Assembly (NCBI GenBank): GCA_001510575.1 | Contig: LNGK01000003.1 | Location: 316,883-380,882 of the forward strand | Length of the DNA stretch: 64,000 nt | Direction: 5' to 3' | DNA from: Knoxdaviesia capensis | Taxonomy: Eukaryota; Ascomycota; Sordariomycetes; Microascales; Gondwanamycetaceae | Notes under the pieces: model-generated | Databases searched by the model: none | What the model was told of the DNA's origin: nothing | The model's input: the letters and a program-made list of their open reading frames with translations, nothing else | Part shown: positions 10,803 through 23,019 of the stretch, one piece after another | Layout of the letters: every line of letters begins with the position of its first letter | How positions within the stretch are numbered: position 1 is the stretch's first letter | Translations under genes and position numbers: made by a program

Positions 10803-10955
10803 GCCGAGACAAACAAACAGAGATTGAATGAAGCACGAGCGCAGAAGTTCCATTCATCATCATCTTCCACCCTCAGACCTTTTCAGAACTTACAAGGGGG
10901 CCGGTCAAACAAACCGGGCAAAAAGAAAAGTTCAGATGAAAAGTCAGTCATACCA

Positions 10956-10975
10956 ACTGTACTGTACAGTACAGT
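10956..10975. repeat. 20-bp perfect palindrome of the TGTACAGTAC family
   Basis: ACTGTACTGTACAGTACAGT reads the same on both strands; a further half unit follows to 10979. Related copies are at 11826-11841, 13289-13299, 52783-52809, 53071-53090 and 53111-53120, all intergenic. Confidence 0.85.
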
Positions 10976-13365
10976 ACAGAGGAATGTGGGCGATGATTGC
11001 TTTTTTGTGTTATCGTGCGTCCCGGGATGAACCGAATCTCGTCTGTCCTCCCCTCCCCCTCCCACTCCTAGGGCAAACAGAGCGGCGAGGAGCAAAGGGG
11101 GGGGATTTTTTTTTTGGAATGCAGAGAGGTATGCGCATCTGTTTGCAAGTGTAGCAGCGCACAACATTGCAGATGTCCAATGAACGAGACCCGGGGCGGC
11201 CAGATTGCAAGAGAGATTAGGAGCATCAGTGCGTTTTTCTGGTGGTCCTTTGTGGTACAAGTTCCTTACGGAGTAAAGACCGAGAGAGGGGATATGGACG
11301 GACTTGAACTTGTCTCCCCGTGGGCACAGACGTTACTAACAAGATGAGAAAAGAGTGGACAGAAACAGGAAGGATTGCACGGTGTTCGCTGCGCGCTCGG
11401 GGATGGGTGGTGGTGGCGCGGGTTCTTAGCTGTGGAGTAGCTACGGAGTCCAGCAGTACCGGATGTGGAAAAGCGAGCGCATGCGACGCTGGAGTCTGAG
11501 AGCGTGGACGATGATCTGTGTGTTTGTTGTTGTTGCTGTTGATGTTGATTCTGTCCCGTATGCAGTATGTAATGTGAGGAAGAACGGGAGGAAGACAGTG
11601 AGCGAGTGTGTGTGTATGGGACGTGAGATGACGTTGCATTCGCGGTGTTGGAGCCCGCCCCCCCCCCATCCCCTGAAACAAAGCGGATTTTCGTGCTGGC
11701 ATGTGCCGTTTTATCTGTTCTTTTGTGTCTTTTCAGAACAGAACAGAGTTGCGGTAGGTGGGAGGAAGGGTTGCAGTCGGTTGAGAGGTCGGTCGAGAGG
11801 TTTTGTTTCTAGCTTACAGTGCTGTCTGTACAGTACTGTACTTGGCTGTGCCGTGCCTTTGGGGGTGGGTGATCTCGGGAGGTTTGTTGAGCCGCTGTGT
11901 TGTGTGTGTGTGTACGGAGATCGGGGTAAATTAGCAGCCCCCCCCTCTTCTTCTGAATGTGTCTCTCTCTTTTCTTCTCTTTTGGGGGTTCTTTTGGGGG
12001 TTCTTCCGGCCGGTCGAGGGAGACTGGGAGAAGCAAAGAAAGAAAGAAAAAGAGCCATCGGCGGGCTAGGGAGGGCGACGAAGAAGCGCGGGCGTTGAGA
12101 TACGGGCCAGGCAGCTCACAGCGGTGGTGAAAGCTGTCAAGTGGGTGTTCCTTTTTCTTCCCTTATCATGCCCCGGCTAGGCTAGGCTGGACCGATGACT
12201 GGCACCTACCTCAGACACAGCCTTATCTCCGCCGAGAGAGACTCTCTCCATTCCAGCCGCGCGCGACCAGAGATCGAGAGAGTCTGGCAAGGGCACAAGG
12301 AGCAAGGCCTGGGTGTCCTGGGAACGATGTGGTGGTGGCCGAGCCCACGTCCGAAAGAGCGTGCTTGCTTTGGCGTATCTGTTGTGCCCGCTCCGGCCGC
12401 CCCTCGCCGTCGTTGAACCTTTCCCCCTCCCAATTACTTTTTACACATTTGGTGTTTTTCTACCGTGTCCGCCGGCCGCTCCGAACGAACCTTGAAAGCA
12501 ATGAGCTGAAGAAACCCCAAAATAGATAAATTTAAATGGAAATAAAAATGGAAATAAAAAGTAAAGGAAAGGGGGTTAGAAGGGAGAAAAGAAAGAATCC
12601 TTCGATGCCCTCCCCCTAGAAGAACTCTTTGTTAAAACACAGCCGGCTCGTCTTTAGTGGCTTCTATAGCCGCCTGGGACCGCCAGAGCAATGATGAAGG
12701 CCCCTATTTTAGTGATCTCTCAGGCACTAAAATAAATCGAGCGAGAAAGAAAAAAGTGTCGAAACCCACGGTGGAAAAGCGTGAGAAAGCCGCTAGAAGC
12801 TTGCGAAACAGGTCCGGCCGGTGTGTTTAAATTCCGCCCGCCCGGCCGGTTCGTTGCGGGGTGGTTTTTTCTTCCTTTTTTTTTTTCCTTTTTTCTCTTT
12901 TTTTTTTTCTTTCTTTTTTTTGGGTCGTTCGTTCAGATTGGAAAGTGCAAGAAACTCGTCCATCGTGCCTGCCGTGTTTCAGACGCACCGGCGTCCACGC
13001 CTGCAATATCAGCGGCGCTGGCCAATAGAAGCGGCGTTGTCGGCCATCGGGGGCGACAGCTGTCTCGCACTTGCATAATCACTTGTAAAAGCAGGATGCA
13101 TCTCCAGCCGGACTCGGAGGATCTGGATCTTTTTCTTGCATTGCTGCGTTTCTATCACCTTTTTGTTTTTTGTTTCTCTCGATAATCTCGACAGCAGCAC
13201 TTCCTGGCATTGGCGGCGATTGGCCAAGAGCCAGAAGCGTATCACAGTTCTGGGGGAAGGGGGGGCGGCTTCCTGTTTGATGTATGTTTGTACAGTACAC
13301 ACGACTTGTCGCGACAGATGGTGGCGTTCACCAGAGTCAGAGTCTCGAGATGCTCTTATCTTGTG

Positions 13366-13393
13366 CCCTCCTCCTCCTCCTCCTCCTCCTCCA
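13366..13393. repeat. (CTC)n trinucleotide repeat
   Basis: About nine CTC units in the gene-free region upstream of the RasGAP gene. Confidence 0.9.
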
Positions 13394-16300
13394 TCTGTCA
13401 TCATGAGGACATGAGACGAACAACTGAGAGGGGGGGAAGAAGACAGGGCATAGTGGCAGTCCTCCGCCCCGGCAGACCTTCTGTTCCTCGCTGTGGTTGG
13501 TTCCTCGGCACACAGAGCGAGAGTTCCAAAGCCTGCTGCCTGTCTTCACACGCACACATCTTGGTATGGGATGCAAAATGATGTATTCCCTTTTTTTTTC
13601 GGTGGGCCCCTCCCCCTGTGCCTGGATATCTTCGTCTTCGTGTGCTCCCCCCCCTCCCCTGGTTGTTTTCTGGCCTGGCGCCAAACCTGCACCGAACTGA
13701 TGGGGGTTCTCAACATGCCCTGGAAGTGGGAAGAGGAAGCAAGGGACCAGCGTGGCGAGATCCTGGCACCTTGCAGGTGTTTTGTTTGCCAGCTACGCAG
13801 GTCCGACCTGATGTGTGTGAGTGTGTGTGAGTGAGTGCCCCTGATGAACCCTTTTCCCGGCACTTCTCACGAGATTTCGACTCTTTTCACTTTTCTTTGT
13901 CTGAAACACCCCCGGCCATTGGATCGTGTGCAGTGGCCACCCTCCTTTTCTCTGTCGTCCCGTCAGGTGGTGCATCTCGTCTCCTGTGTGGCCCTAGTCA
14001 GTCGTGTGGTTCGTGTTCGACGGCTAGCAGGGGTCAATTCGCGCGAGTTAGCCCGCGAACTCTGACCTCTTCATTCTTTCTTCCACCGGCCCCTAAAAAG
14101 GACGATCAAGCGGAACTAACCACTCACTTATTGTCGCTTATTCGCTACGATCTGGCTGGCAATTCTTTATCCACCGAGTTAGCCGGCCATCCCTACAGTT
14201 CGTGGCGTCCTTAGGTTGGCGGCCGCAGCCATTTCCCTTTTACTCAACCCAGGGCTCGAGAGTCTTCTCTTGCTTGAGTGGGTAGAAGGCAGTAGGCGCC
14301 ATATCCTTCCTCTCTCTGTGTTCCGTTTCCCCAGGGCCCCCGTGGGAGCAACTATCAGCCCCGTCGCAAGAAAGACGAACGAACGAGCGAACGAACGACA
14401 GCTATCCATATTCGTGCAGACACGAGTGCGATGAGGTGGTGGTCCTGCGTTTCATGCAGCTGCGCCAATCGGGGGGCCGAAATGCACGTTTGTCTTGCAG
14501 CGACAGCTTTTGAGAGGCGGTGATGGACATTTGGACAGTGCAATATGCACACAGACATACAAATGACACCATGCCGACGATCACCAACGGTGAAGCACAA
14601 AGAAAAAGGGCACTCCTCCCCCTCCGTTCTCCTCTTTGGTCTCCCGAGCCGGGGAGGCTTCCATCGGTCGCGTCAGCATTGATCAGAAGAGACCATACCC
14701 AGACCTTCAGACTTGAGCTAGTATTGGCTTGTGCACACCACCCTCACTCAGTATCGTGAAGTCCCCACTCTGTGCATGTCGTTGCCCCGGGGTCTTAAAT
14801 TGTGGTGGTCTGGTGGGTTCTTGGGCAAAAGAAGACGAAAATGCAAGGTACCACCAACTGATCCCACACAACGGCAGCACATCCGGGATGGCTTAGCACG
14901 TTATCTCCAAAGTATCGTCACCGCCCCAGTGTGTCCTGTCCCGTCCTGGGTTTCTTTACACAAACTCAGGTACTCCGGTACAGCTCAACCAGGTCCTGGC
15001 GATCCTTTCCAGAGAATGTCCTCGCTATTCTGGTTTATGCCTTCTCCTCGGTGTGTCAGTCCTGTATGCCTCTATCCGGTGTATGCGCATATCCCGTACA
15101 GCAACCTCTCCCCCGACGTTTACCCAACGCCCCCGTAACTGCATATATGCATGTACCTTCTCCTGCGATGGCTATCGCTGGCCCGGCGGAGGCGTGCTCA
15201 CGTTAAACTGGAAACCACTGTCATCTAACGTTTCAACCTGTCCTTCGCTCTTTCCCATGTCCATCCACACTTTAATCCGATACATGATCCAAGGTTTCCT
15301 GAACATGCACGCCCCCCCCCCTTCCCTGTTTTTCTTCTGTACGCCCACCCTCTCTTTTCCCCTCTTCACTGGAAGCCAGTCTCTTGAGGGCACAAGTACC
15401 GTTCCGCCCGGGCACGCTCAGTAAAAGTACTTTCCAACGTCTGCTGGATCGCCTTTTTCCCTTATCTTCTGCTGGTGATGGATGGATGCATGTACCTCAC
15501 CCATACATAATCCCCGGCTTCGGTACATCCTCCCGCTCTTGCTTTGTCTGCCACATTCCTAGCCGCCTTCCCCTCCGCCTCCTCCTTTTTTTTTTTCGTC
15601 GGTTTCTATCTGCACGCCTTTCTTTCCTCCCACTGTCATATATCATTTTTTTTGGCACCTGGCCGCGACTCGTCTCCTCTTCCCTCTTTCTTCCACTTTC
15701 TCCTTCATCACCATATCACCAAAAAGCCCGAGTAGTCCGGCTTCATTTTCTTTTTCTTTTTCCCTTTTTTTCTCTCCTATTTTCTTCTTCTTTTTCCTTT
15801 TATTCTATTTCAGGATTTCTCCCCTTAGACACCACTGCTTGGCCTAGTTCGTGCTTTTTTCCCCTTCCTTTTGGTTCCTGATCCTGTTCCTGAACTACCA
15901 CCACTACGACTCAAAAGAAATCCGCCACTCCAAAATAATCCGTCCCCCTTATACTACTACCATATTCCACTTTTATTTTTCCTGTCTTTCTTACTTCCCT
16001 AGACTGGATTTCCCTTCCAGCTTTGACTCTCTCTGTGTCCTTGTGGTCTCTTTCTTCCTTTTTCCTTCTCTCTACCCTTCTTATCATCATCTTGCCTCTT
16101 TCTTGTCTTGTCTTGATATATTTCCTTTTTTTCTTCTATCATCTTTAGAAAAAAAAAGAAGACAAAGAAAAAAGAAAGAACTGGCTCTAGGGTATCACAT
16201 ATCTTCTATCTCTCTCCCTCTCTCTCTTCTCTTGATACCTTCAATTCACGGGAAATCGCCCCTGTTTCCCTTGCTCTCGCCTTTTCCCCCTTCTGTCCTC

Positions 16301-16791
16301 TCTTTCTGGCCGTCTGGACGTCCTCGTGTTCTTCCAATCTTGAATAATTTGTATTCCAGCATTCTTGTGCGACTCGGTATCCAGCCTGCTTTCTAATTTG
16401 CCTATTGATAATTTCTTGTGTGCCTTTCCCCTTTTCTAAAAATCGAAAGATCCCAAAGTCCCCATCTCGGGTTCCTGTCGCATTTCCTCCCTTCTCTCGT
16501 CGTTTTATTTCACAGAACAACATATAAATCAGCTCTTCATCCCTTTCAAAGTTTCGCGTCTTTGCCCCCGACCCGCGCGCTCCCGCCTTGATAAGACAAG
16601 AGACACAAAAAAAGCCGGCTTCCCGAATCCTTCTCCCGACTCCCGATCTTTCCCCTCGTCTCAATAGTTCTTTGTCCGTTTTTAACTGCTAAAAAAAGTC
16701 TAAGCGCCAGTCGAGCGTGTGCAACCGTTTCCGCCTTGTGTTCTTCTCCGAACTCGTCTTCAAACGTCTTCTTTTGTCGCTCTCCGACACA

Positions 16792-19376
16792 ATGTCGGTG
16801 ATGCTTCAAACTCCTTCTAGAGCATCGACTGCCTCCTCGTCTTCCTTCCAGCCCATTTCCCGACAGAACACCATGTCTTCCTACGAGGGATCGCGGTCCG
16901 CCCGCCAGTCAAAGCGATACTCCATGTCCGCTTTGTACATGTCCATGTCGGCCAACGAGACCGAATTGGAGATTGAAGACGACCTGGCCAAAGGTGTGTT
17001 TTTTTGATGTTGCAGCCGGAGTCCTCACCGGCGTTGTGGCGGCGTCTGCTTTCCCAGAGACTCGGGTTCGCCCACCGATTTATCCCATTGCTAACCCCGT
17101 ATCTCTTCGGTCCTCTCATTCTCCAGCCCAGAAAGTCCTTCGCGACCTGAAGGCCAAGATCTCCTCCCAGTCCAAGAAGAACTTCGTTCTTGAAAAAGAT
17201 GTCCGCTACCTGGACTCGAGAATTGCCCTGCTGATTCAAAATCGCATGGCCTTGGAAGAGGTATGTTTCTTTTTTTATCACTTACATGCTGAGAGTCGCG
17301 CTGTTATCACGTCATGTCTCCCAACCCCACTCACCATCCTAACGCGTCTTTCGCTCCTGTTCCCTCTCGTAGCAAAATGAAGTCGCGAACCACCTCGAAG
17401 ATGCTTCCGATGTTCAGGAAGGCGTCTTCCCCAACGACGACAAGACCCAGAAATACGGAAATCTGCTCTTCCTCCTCCAGTCCGAGCCCCGCCACATTGC
17501 CCACCTTTGCCGCCTGGTGTCCATGTCCGAGATCGACTACCTATTACAAACCGTCATGTTCACCATCTACGGTAACCAGTACGAGAGCCGCGAAGAGCAT
17601 CTCCTGCTCACCATGTTTCAGTCGGTCCTGACCTACCAGTTCGACAACACCCCCGAGTACTCGTCGCTTCTCCGCGCCAACACCCCCGTCTCGCGCATGA
17701 TGACCACCTACACACGCCGTGGTCCCGGTCAGAGTTTCCTCAAGTCGATTCTGGCTGATAGAATCAATAGCCTGATCGAGCTGACGGACATGGACCTCGA
17801 GATCAACCCCCTCAAAGTGTACGAGCGCATGATTGAGCAGATTGAGGCCGATACCGGCACTCTTCCCGCGTCCATGCCCAAAGGCATCACCGCCGAGCAG
17901 GCCGCCGAGAACCCCCAGGTCCAGGCCATCATCCAGCCGCGCCTGTCCATGCTGACCGAGATCGCCAACGGCTTCCTTAACACCATTATCGAGGGACTCG
18001 AGGAGGCTCCCTACGGCATCCGCTGGATCTGCAAGCAGATTCGCAGCTTGACCAAGCGCAAGTATCCCGATGCTAACGACCAGGCCATTTGCACGCTGAT
18101 CGGCGGTTTCTTCTTCCTGCGCTTCATCAACCCCGCCATTGTCACTCCCAAGTCGTACATGCTTATCGACGGCACCCCGGCCGAGCGCCCGCGCCGCACC
18201 TTGACGCTCATCGCCAAGATGCTGCAGAACCTGGCGAACAAGCCCTCGTACTCCAAGGAGCCGTACATGGCCAAGCTGCAGCCGTTTATCCAGCAGAACA
18301 AGGACCGTGTCAACAAGTTCATGCTGGATCTGTGCGAGGTGCAGGATTTCTACGAGAGCCTGGAAATGGACAACTATGTTGCCCTGTCCAAGAAGGACCT
18401 CGAGCTGTCCATCACCCTCAACGAAATCTACGCCATGCACTCGCTGATCGACAAGCACCACGGCGAGCTGTGCAAGGACGCCAACTCGCACTTGGCCATC
18501 ATCATGAACGAGCTGAGCACCGCTCCGCCCCAGGTCCCGCGCAAGGAGAACCGCGTCATCAACCTGCCGCTGTTCAGCCGCTGGGAGACCGCCATCGACG
18601 ACCTCACCGCGGCCCTCGACATCACCCAGGAAGAGGTGTTCTTCATGGAGGCCAAGTCCATCTTTGTGCAGATCATGCGGTCGATCCCCCAGAACAGCAA
18701 CGTGGCGCGGAGGCCGCTGCGTCTGGAGCGCGTCGCCGACGCGGCCGCCACCAGCCGCAACGACGCGGTCATGGTGCGCAAGGGTATCCGCGCGATGGAG
18801 CTGCTCTCGCAGCTGCAGGAGCTCGGCGTGATCGACAAGAGCGACCAGTTCTCGCTGCTGCGCGACGAGGTCGAGCAGGAGCTGCAGCACCTGGGCTCGC
18901 TCAAGGACGGCGTGCTGCAGGAGACCACCAAGCTGGAGGAGGTGTACAAGACGATCCGCGACCACAACGGCTACCTGGTCAGCCAGCTAGACACGTACAA
19001 GAGCTACCTGCAGAACGTGCGGTCGCAGAGCGAGGGCTCGCGGCGCAAGCCGCAGAAGCAGCAGGTGCTGGGCCCGTACAAGTTCACGCACCAGCAGCTG
19101 GAGAAGGAGGGCGTGATCCAGAAGAGCAACGTGCCGGACAACCGGCGGGCGAACATCTACTTCAACTTCACGAGTCCGCTGCCGGGCACGTTTGTCATCT
19201 CGCTGCACTATAAGGGACGCAGCCGGGGCCTGCTGGAGCTGGACCTGAAGCTCGACGATCTGCTGGAGATGCAGAAGGACAACCAGGACGAGCTGGACCT
19301 GGAGTACGTGCAGTTCAACGTGCCCAAGGTGCTGGCGCTGTTGAACAAGCGGTTTGCCAGGAAGAAGGGCTGGTAA
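16792..19376 (+). CDS. gapA: Ras GTPase-activating protein, Gap1/Sar1 (GapA) type
   Basis: Switches off Ras by stimulating GTP hydrolysis, which in filamentous fungi controls polarity and germination. Exons 16792-16993, 17127-17260 and 17373-19376 give 779 residues. A Ser-rich N-terminus (about 1-60) precedes a helical stretch, then the RasGAP domain at about 140-450. The Arg-finger position is filled by Arg213 in SLLRANTPVSRM, so it should be an active GAP rather than an IQGAP-like one. The FLRFINPAIVTPKSY signature follows. A coiled-coil region (about 510-600) leads to the RasGAP C-terminal domain (LPGTFVISLHYKG, NVPKVLALLNKRF). There are no IQ or calponin-homology domains, and the length fits S. 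pombe Gap1. The start ATG has an ACACAATGTCG context. The symbol follows the Aspergillus nidulans name and is assigned by similarity only. Confidence 0.93.
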
Positions 19377-20151
19377 GCAAGCAGCCGTCTTCTTCTCTGT
19401 TGTCTGTCTGCGTGTTGGCCTGTCGTTCGTCGTCTGTTTTCTTGACTGTGCTGGATGCTCACGTCCCCGAACTCGGGAACTCTGCTAAGACAGAGAGCTT
19501 GTCTTCGGGTGGTGTGAGGGCTCCATGTACCGGGAGCATTGGAGTTTCTGTTTCGTTGCTTCTTCTTTTCCTCAATCCTCTACTTTTGTTTTTCTCTTCT
19601 TTTCCTCGATACGCCGTCTCTTTAACCCTTTTTCTTGTCTTCCTTATATCTGGCTCGTTCGCGTCCTGGCTTTTCTTTTCCTTGTCTTGACATGTCCTGT
19701 CCTGTGTGGTCTCCTCAACTTGGAGACCTGTTACGCGTTCTTCCTTTCTCTTTTTGAGTACGTGGCTGGGTGGGCGGAGGGGTCTCTTAGTTATATCTAG
19801 TTGTCTGTCTGTGTGTACGTGTTGTGGTCTACGTTCTGTGTCGTCTGGATGGTGCTCTTTTCTGCCCTTTTTATTTTCTGCGTTTCTGTTCCTTTTTGTA
19901 CGTGTGCTCCTGATTTGATACCATGGTTGTTTTTTTTTGCCCTCTCTTTTTCGTCCGTCTCTTCCTCTCTCTCTGTCTGATCGTGTGCTCCTGTGATTCA
20001 TGTTTCGGCCGCTTGGTGGTTCTGCCGTGCTGTGAATTTGTGCCTCAACTGCTCGCGTGTGCGTGTGTGTGTGCGCCTATGTGTAACTTGTGTAGTAGGG
20101 TCTATGTCTTGAGCCGTTGTACTGAACTACATGAGTTTTCTAGACGAAAAC

Positions 20152-20157
20152 AATAAA
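20152..20157 (+). terminator. Possible polyadenylation signal for gapA
   Basis: AATAAA at the end of a T-rich stretch about 780 bp past the gapA stop codon. The distance is long for a fungal 3' UTR, so this is tentative. Confidence 0.25.
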
Positions 20158-20219
20158 AAGAGGAAAGGAACGGAAACTTTGCTGGGCTTCAGTTTCGTCA
20201 GTTTTGTGAGTGTTTGGAC

Positions 20220-20231
20220 TTAGGGTTAGGG
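20220..20231. repeat. Two interstitial TTAGGG units
   Basis: TTAGGGTTAGGG in the convergent intergenic region. Two units may be chance, but fungal telomeres use this repeat. Confidence 0.6.
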
Positions 20232-21951
20232 TATACCGGTATCCAGAAATCTGCCCATGTGCTTGAACAACATATCTACTAAGCATACAGTTAGACACCC
20301 AGGACCCTGGTTTTCATAGCCTTATCTGATCGTGTATGCTATTTGTTTATGTTCACAAAACAATATAGTTTTTTTCTTACTTGAGATTCTTTATTCAATA
20401 AAATACGGGTACATTTACGGTCTATTCCTTCTATGTACCTATCATGTCCACATCTGTACCAGATAATGTTGGAATGCAGGAAATGTAGTCAGAATTGGAA
20501 GCGTAACTTTGCAGTCAATACCATTCACAAAGGTAGGGGGTAAAAAACAAGATGAGTAGTTGATGGCTATGAAATACTATGCTAGAATGGATGGGGGGAA
20601 AGCTTCCTTCTTATCCCCCATGGGATCCAGGCTTCCTCCCGTCTGGATCCCTGATGCCTTCCAAGGCTTCCCTTCCAATACTAGGCTCTTCGTAATTCCA
20701 TATTGCATCCATCATTGTTCCCCAGGCTGTTCATCGCAGCCTTGTTCTTTGTCATGAACTTCCGGCTGTACAAAGGATAATATAATATGAATTAATCCAA
20801 TATTCAACAGATAAACATAGCACCTCTGATCATCTCTAAGAGCTGCCGATTATCGTGATTAGAACCTGTGATTTTCATTCATGAAAAGGATATATACCTG
20901 TAAAACACCTCATAAATACCTATAGCCAACGTACCAAATACCTCTGCAAGCATCAAGCAGCATAAAAGAACCAGGAAATATATGCAGGTCGACCATCCCG
21001 CCCCTAGCAAGAAAAATCCATATTCCTCACCCCTTGATCATGATATAAAAGAAGCAGTTCAAGAACACACTTGATAAGATGACCATAAAAGAGAAAAAAC
21101 CCCAGCTAAGACAAGAACCAAGAAAGATATATAGAAAAAGCAGAAACAAAGATATCCATGAAAAAAAGAGGTCTAAGGTGTTGTCCAGGCAAGAACCATA
21201 GCAAGAACCATGCCCACAACCACCGATGAAACTGATGACGGTGGGGAGGTGTTTGACTCTGATTCTCACACATAGACACACCCTCTCAATCCAGCCTGTC
21301 TCTGCCAATATCTCCAGGTATCGCCCAAACTGATACATACTGTCCAGACCATGGACCGGAATCGCCCCTGGCCTGCCGCATACTAAAATTCACAAAAGAC
21401 ACGCACGCACATCCACCCAGAAAAGAGACCAAGACACCGAACATACACGAGACAGGGAAAGGCCTAGAAGAAAAAAAAAACCAACGAAAATCTTTTTTAA
21501 AACAGTAAACGGAGGAAATAAAAGAAGAAAACCGCAACAACAAGAACTGCAGAAAAGTTAAACCAGACTCAGAATAATCAGCAACTCTCACCCCCCTGAA
21601 GGGGAGAATTTGACCTGAGGCCGAGGGACACAGCGTTGATGACAGGGGAAAGTTCCTGGGAAGAACCCTAGGAAATGTTTCTCTCCTGTTTGACCGTAAT
21701 TTGATTTCGTGGTTGATTGATCGAGGGGGGAATCTTGAGGGTTCGCGTTTGCGTGCGATTTTGGTCCGATCCAAACGCTAGCAGAAAAGAAAGCTTGAGT
21801 GGAAGGGACAGAGGAGAAGAGCGGGAGAAGGGACTGGGCAGGTAAGAAGGGACCCAGATTTCGGCACATAAAAGAACAGAAGATGGGCCTGAGAGGGCAA
21901 AGGGGGAAAAATAAGAGATACACAGGAGTAAAACAACGAGACGTTGTGCTT

Positions 21952-23019
21952 CTAGTGCATAGCAACAGCAACGGGCTGCTTCGGCTTATCCATGGGATCA
22001 AGATCCATGGCATCGTCGTCACCCGCCTCGGCTTCACCCTCACCCTCACCCTCACCTTCCTCGTCCTCGAGGTCGTCCTCGCTCTCGCTCTCAATGTCGA
22101 CGCTGCCGTCGTCCGACAGCTCGTCCTCACCGGCATCTTCGGGGATCTCCTCCTTGCCCTCGACCATCTCAGCATCGCCGGCGGCGTCGACCTGGGGCTC
22201 ACCGACGTCCTCCTCGGCCTCGTCATCGTCGGCCTCTTCGGCGCCGTACTCTTCCTCGTCGACGACAAGGTCGGCCTCGGGCTGCTCAGGGGGGAATTCG
22301 GCGGGAGCAGTGGCCTCGGAGTCCCTGTAGTGAAAGTCAGGAAGACATTAGTAAGTAATTGATGACTAGACGGTAGGATCTAGGCAGCACAGCCAAGCCG
22401 TTGACATACCACTTGATGGCAAAGCGGGTGACACGAGGCTTCTCGGCCAGGACGTTGCGGCGGACACGTTCAATGATGGGCTTAGCAGGCGGGTCGGCGT
22501 TCAGCTCGTCCGCGTCGTATTCATTGTTGACGTAGTAACCGACGCGAACGAACTCGCGACCATCGTAGGAGCAGGTCAGGAGGATCACGGTGACTCCCAG
22601 GACATCGGCATCGGGAATGCGGTTCTTCTCGGGGGCATCGGCTTCGAAGATGAACTTGTTGACGCCAACGGGGATGGGGCCGACGAGGAGGGAGTCGAGT
22701 TCCTGATCGTACTGGTCGCTGGAGACCGGAAAACAGAGAAATGGTAAGCGGACGGAAATGAGGCGGGAAACGAGCACAGCGCGATAACACTTACGAGGTG
22801 GCCGAGCCGACATAGGTGAGCTTCCACTCAAGATCTATTGTGAGGCAGACAGTTAGATACCAACACACCGCCTTCAAGCTGCAGGGTTCGATTGGATTGA
22901 TGCTTACCCTTCTCCAGAGGCTCAGCGCACTGGAAAGTGATCTCAAACTCATACTTGTCAGTGAAGAGAGCAGGGTTGTTAAGAACCTTGACTCCAAGGA
23001 GAGTAACAACAGCAGCCAT
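21952..23019 (-). CDS. asf1: Histone H3-H4 chaperone Asf1
   Basis: Nuclear chaperone that binds the H3-H4 dimer and hands it to CAF-1 or HIRA for nucleosome assembly. On the minus strand the exons are 23019-22908, 22834-22795, 22718-22410 and 22324-21952, giving 277 residues. Residues 1 to about 155 form the conserved Ig-like core: MAAVVTLLGVKVLNNPALF, QELDSLLVGPIPVGVNKF, and REFVRVGYYVNNEY, which contains the H3-binding Val and neighbours known from yeast Asf1. The tail from about 160 is a long Asp/Glu-rich region (EEEYGAEEADDDEAEEDVG and a GEGEGE run) ending in MDKPKQPVAVAMH, as in other fungal Asf1 proteins. The exons keep frame exactly. It is divergent from rna14, with about 1.6 kb between start codons. 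Confidence 0.97.

Larger units (their letters stand above)
10767..16791. other. 6 kb gene-free region and leader of the RasGAP gene
   Basis: No coding sequence could be supported on either strand. It holds a (GT)n tract directly after the 834-residue gene, TGTACAGTAC-type palindromes near 10956, 11826 and 13289, a (CTC)n run at 13366-13393, and from about 15400 to 16790 a strongly C/T-rich stretch that reads as a long 5' leader of the RasGAP gene. Several short ATG-initiated frames occur there and could act as upstream ORFs. Confidence 0.5.
19377..21951. other. Convergent 3' region between gapA and asf1
   Basis: Both flanking genes point into this 2.6 kb stretch. The left part is T-rich 3' UTR of gapA; AATAAA at 20152-20157 and 20397-20402 are possible polyadenylation signals. 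Two telomere-type TTAGGG units lie at 20220-20231. From about 20240 to 21550 the DNA is more AT-rich than its surroundings, with no gene seen. Confidence 0.5.

Noticed and set aside
17544..18965. 473-codon minus-strand frame across gapA
   Set aside because: Leu/Val/His/Gln-rich shadow of the RasGAP frame, with no family features.
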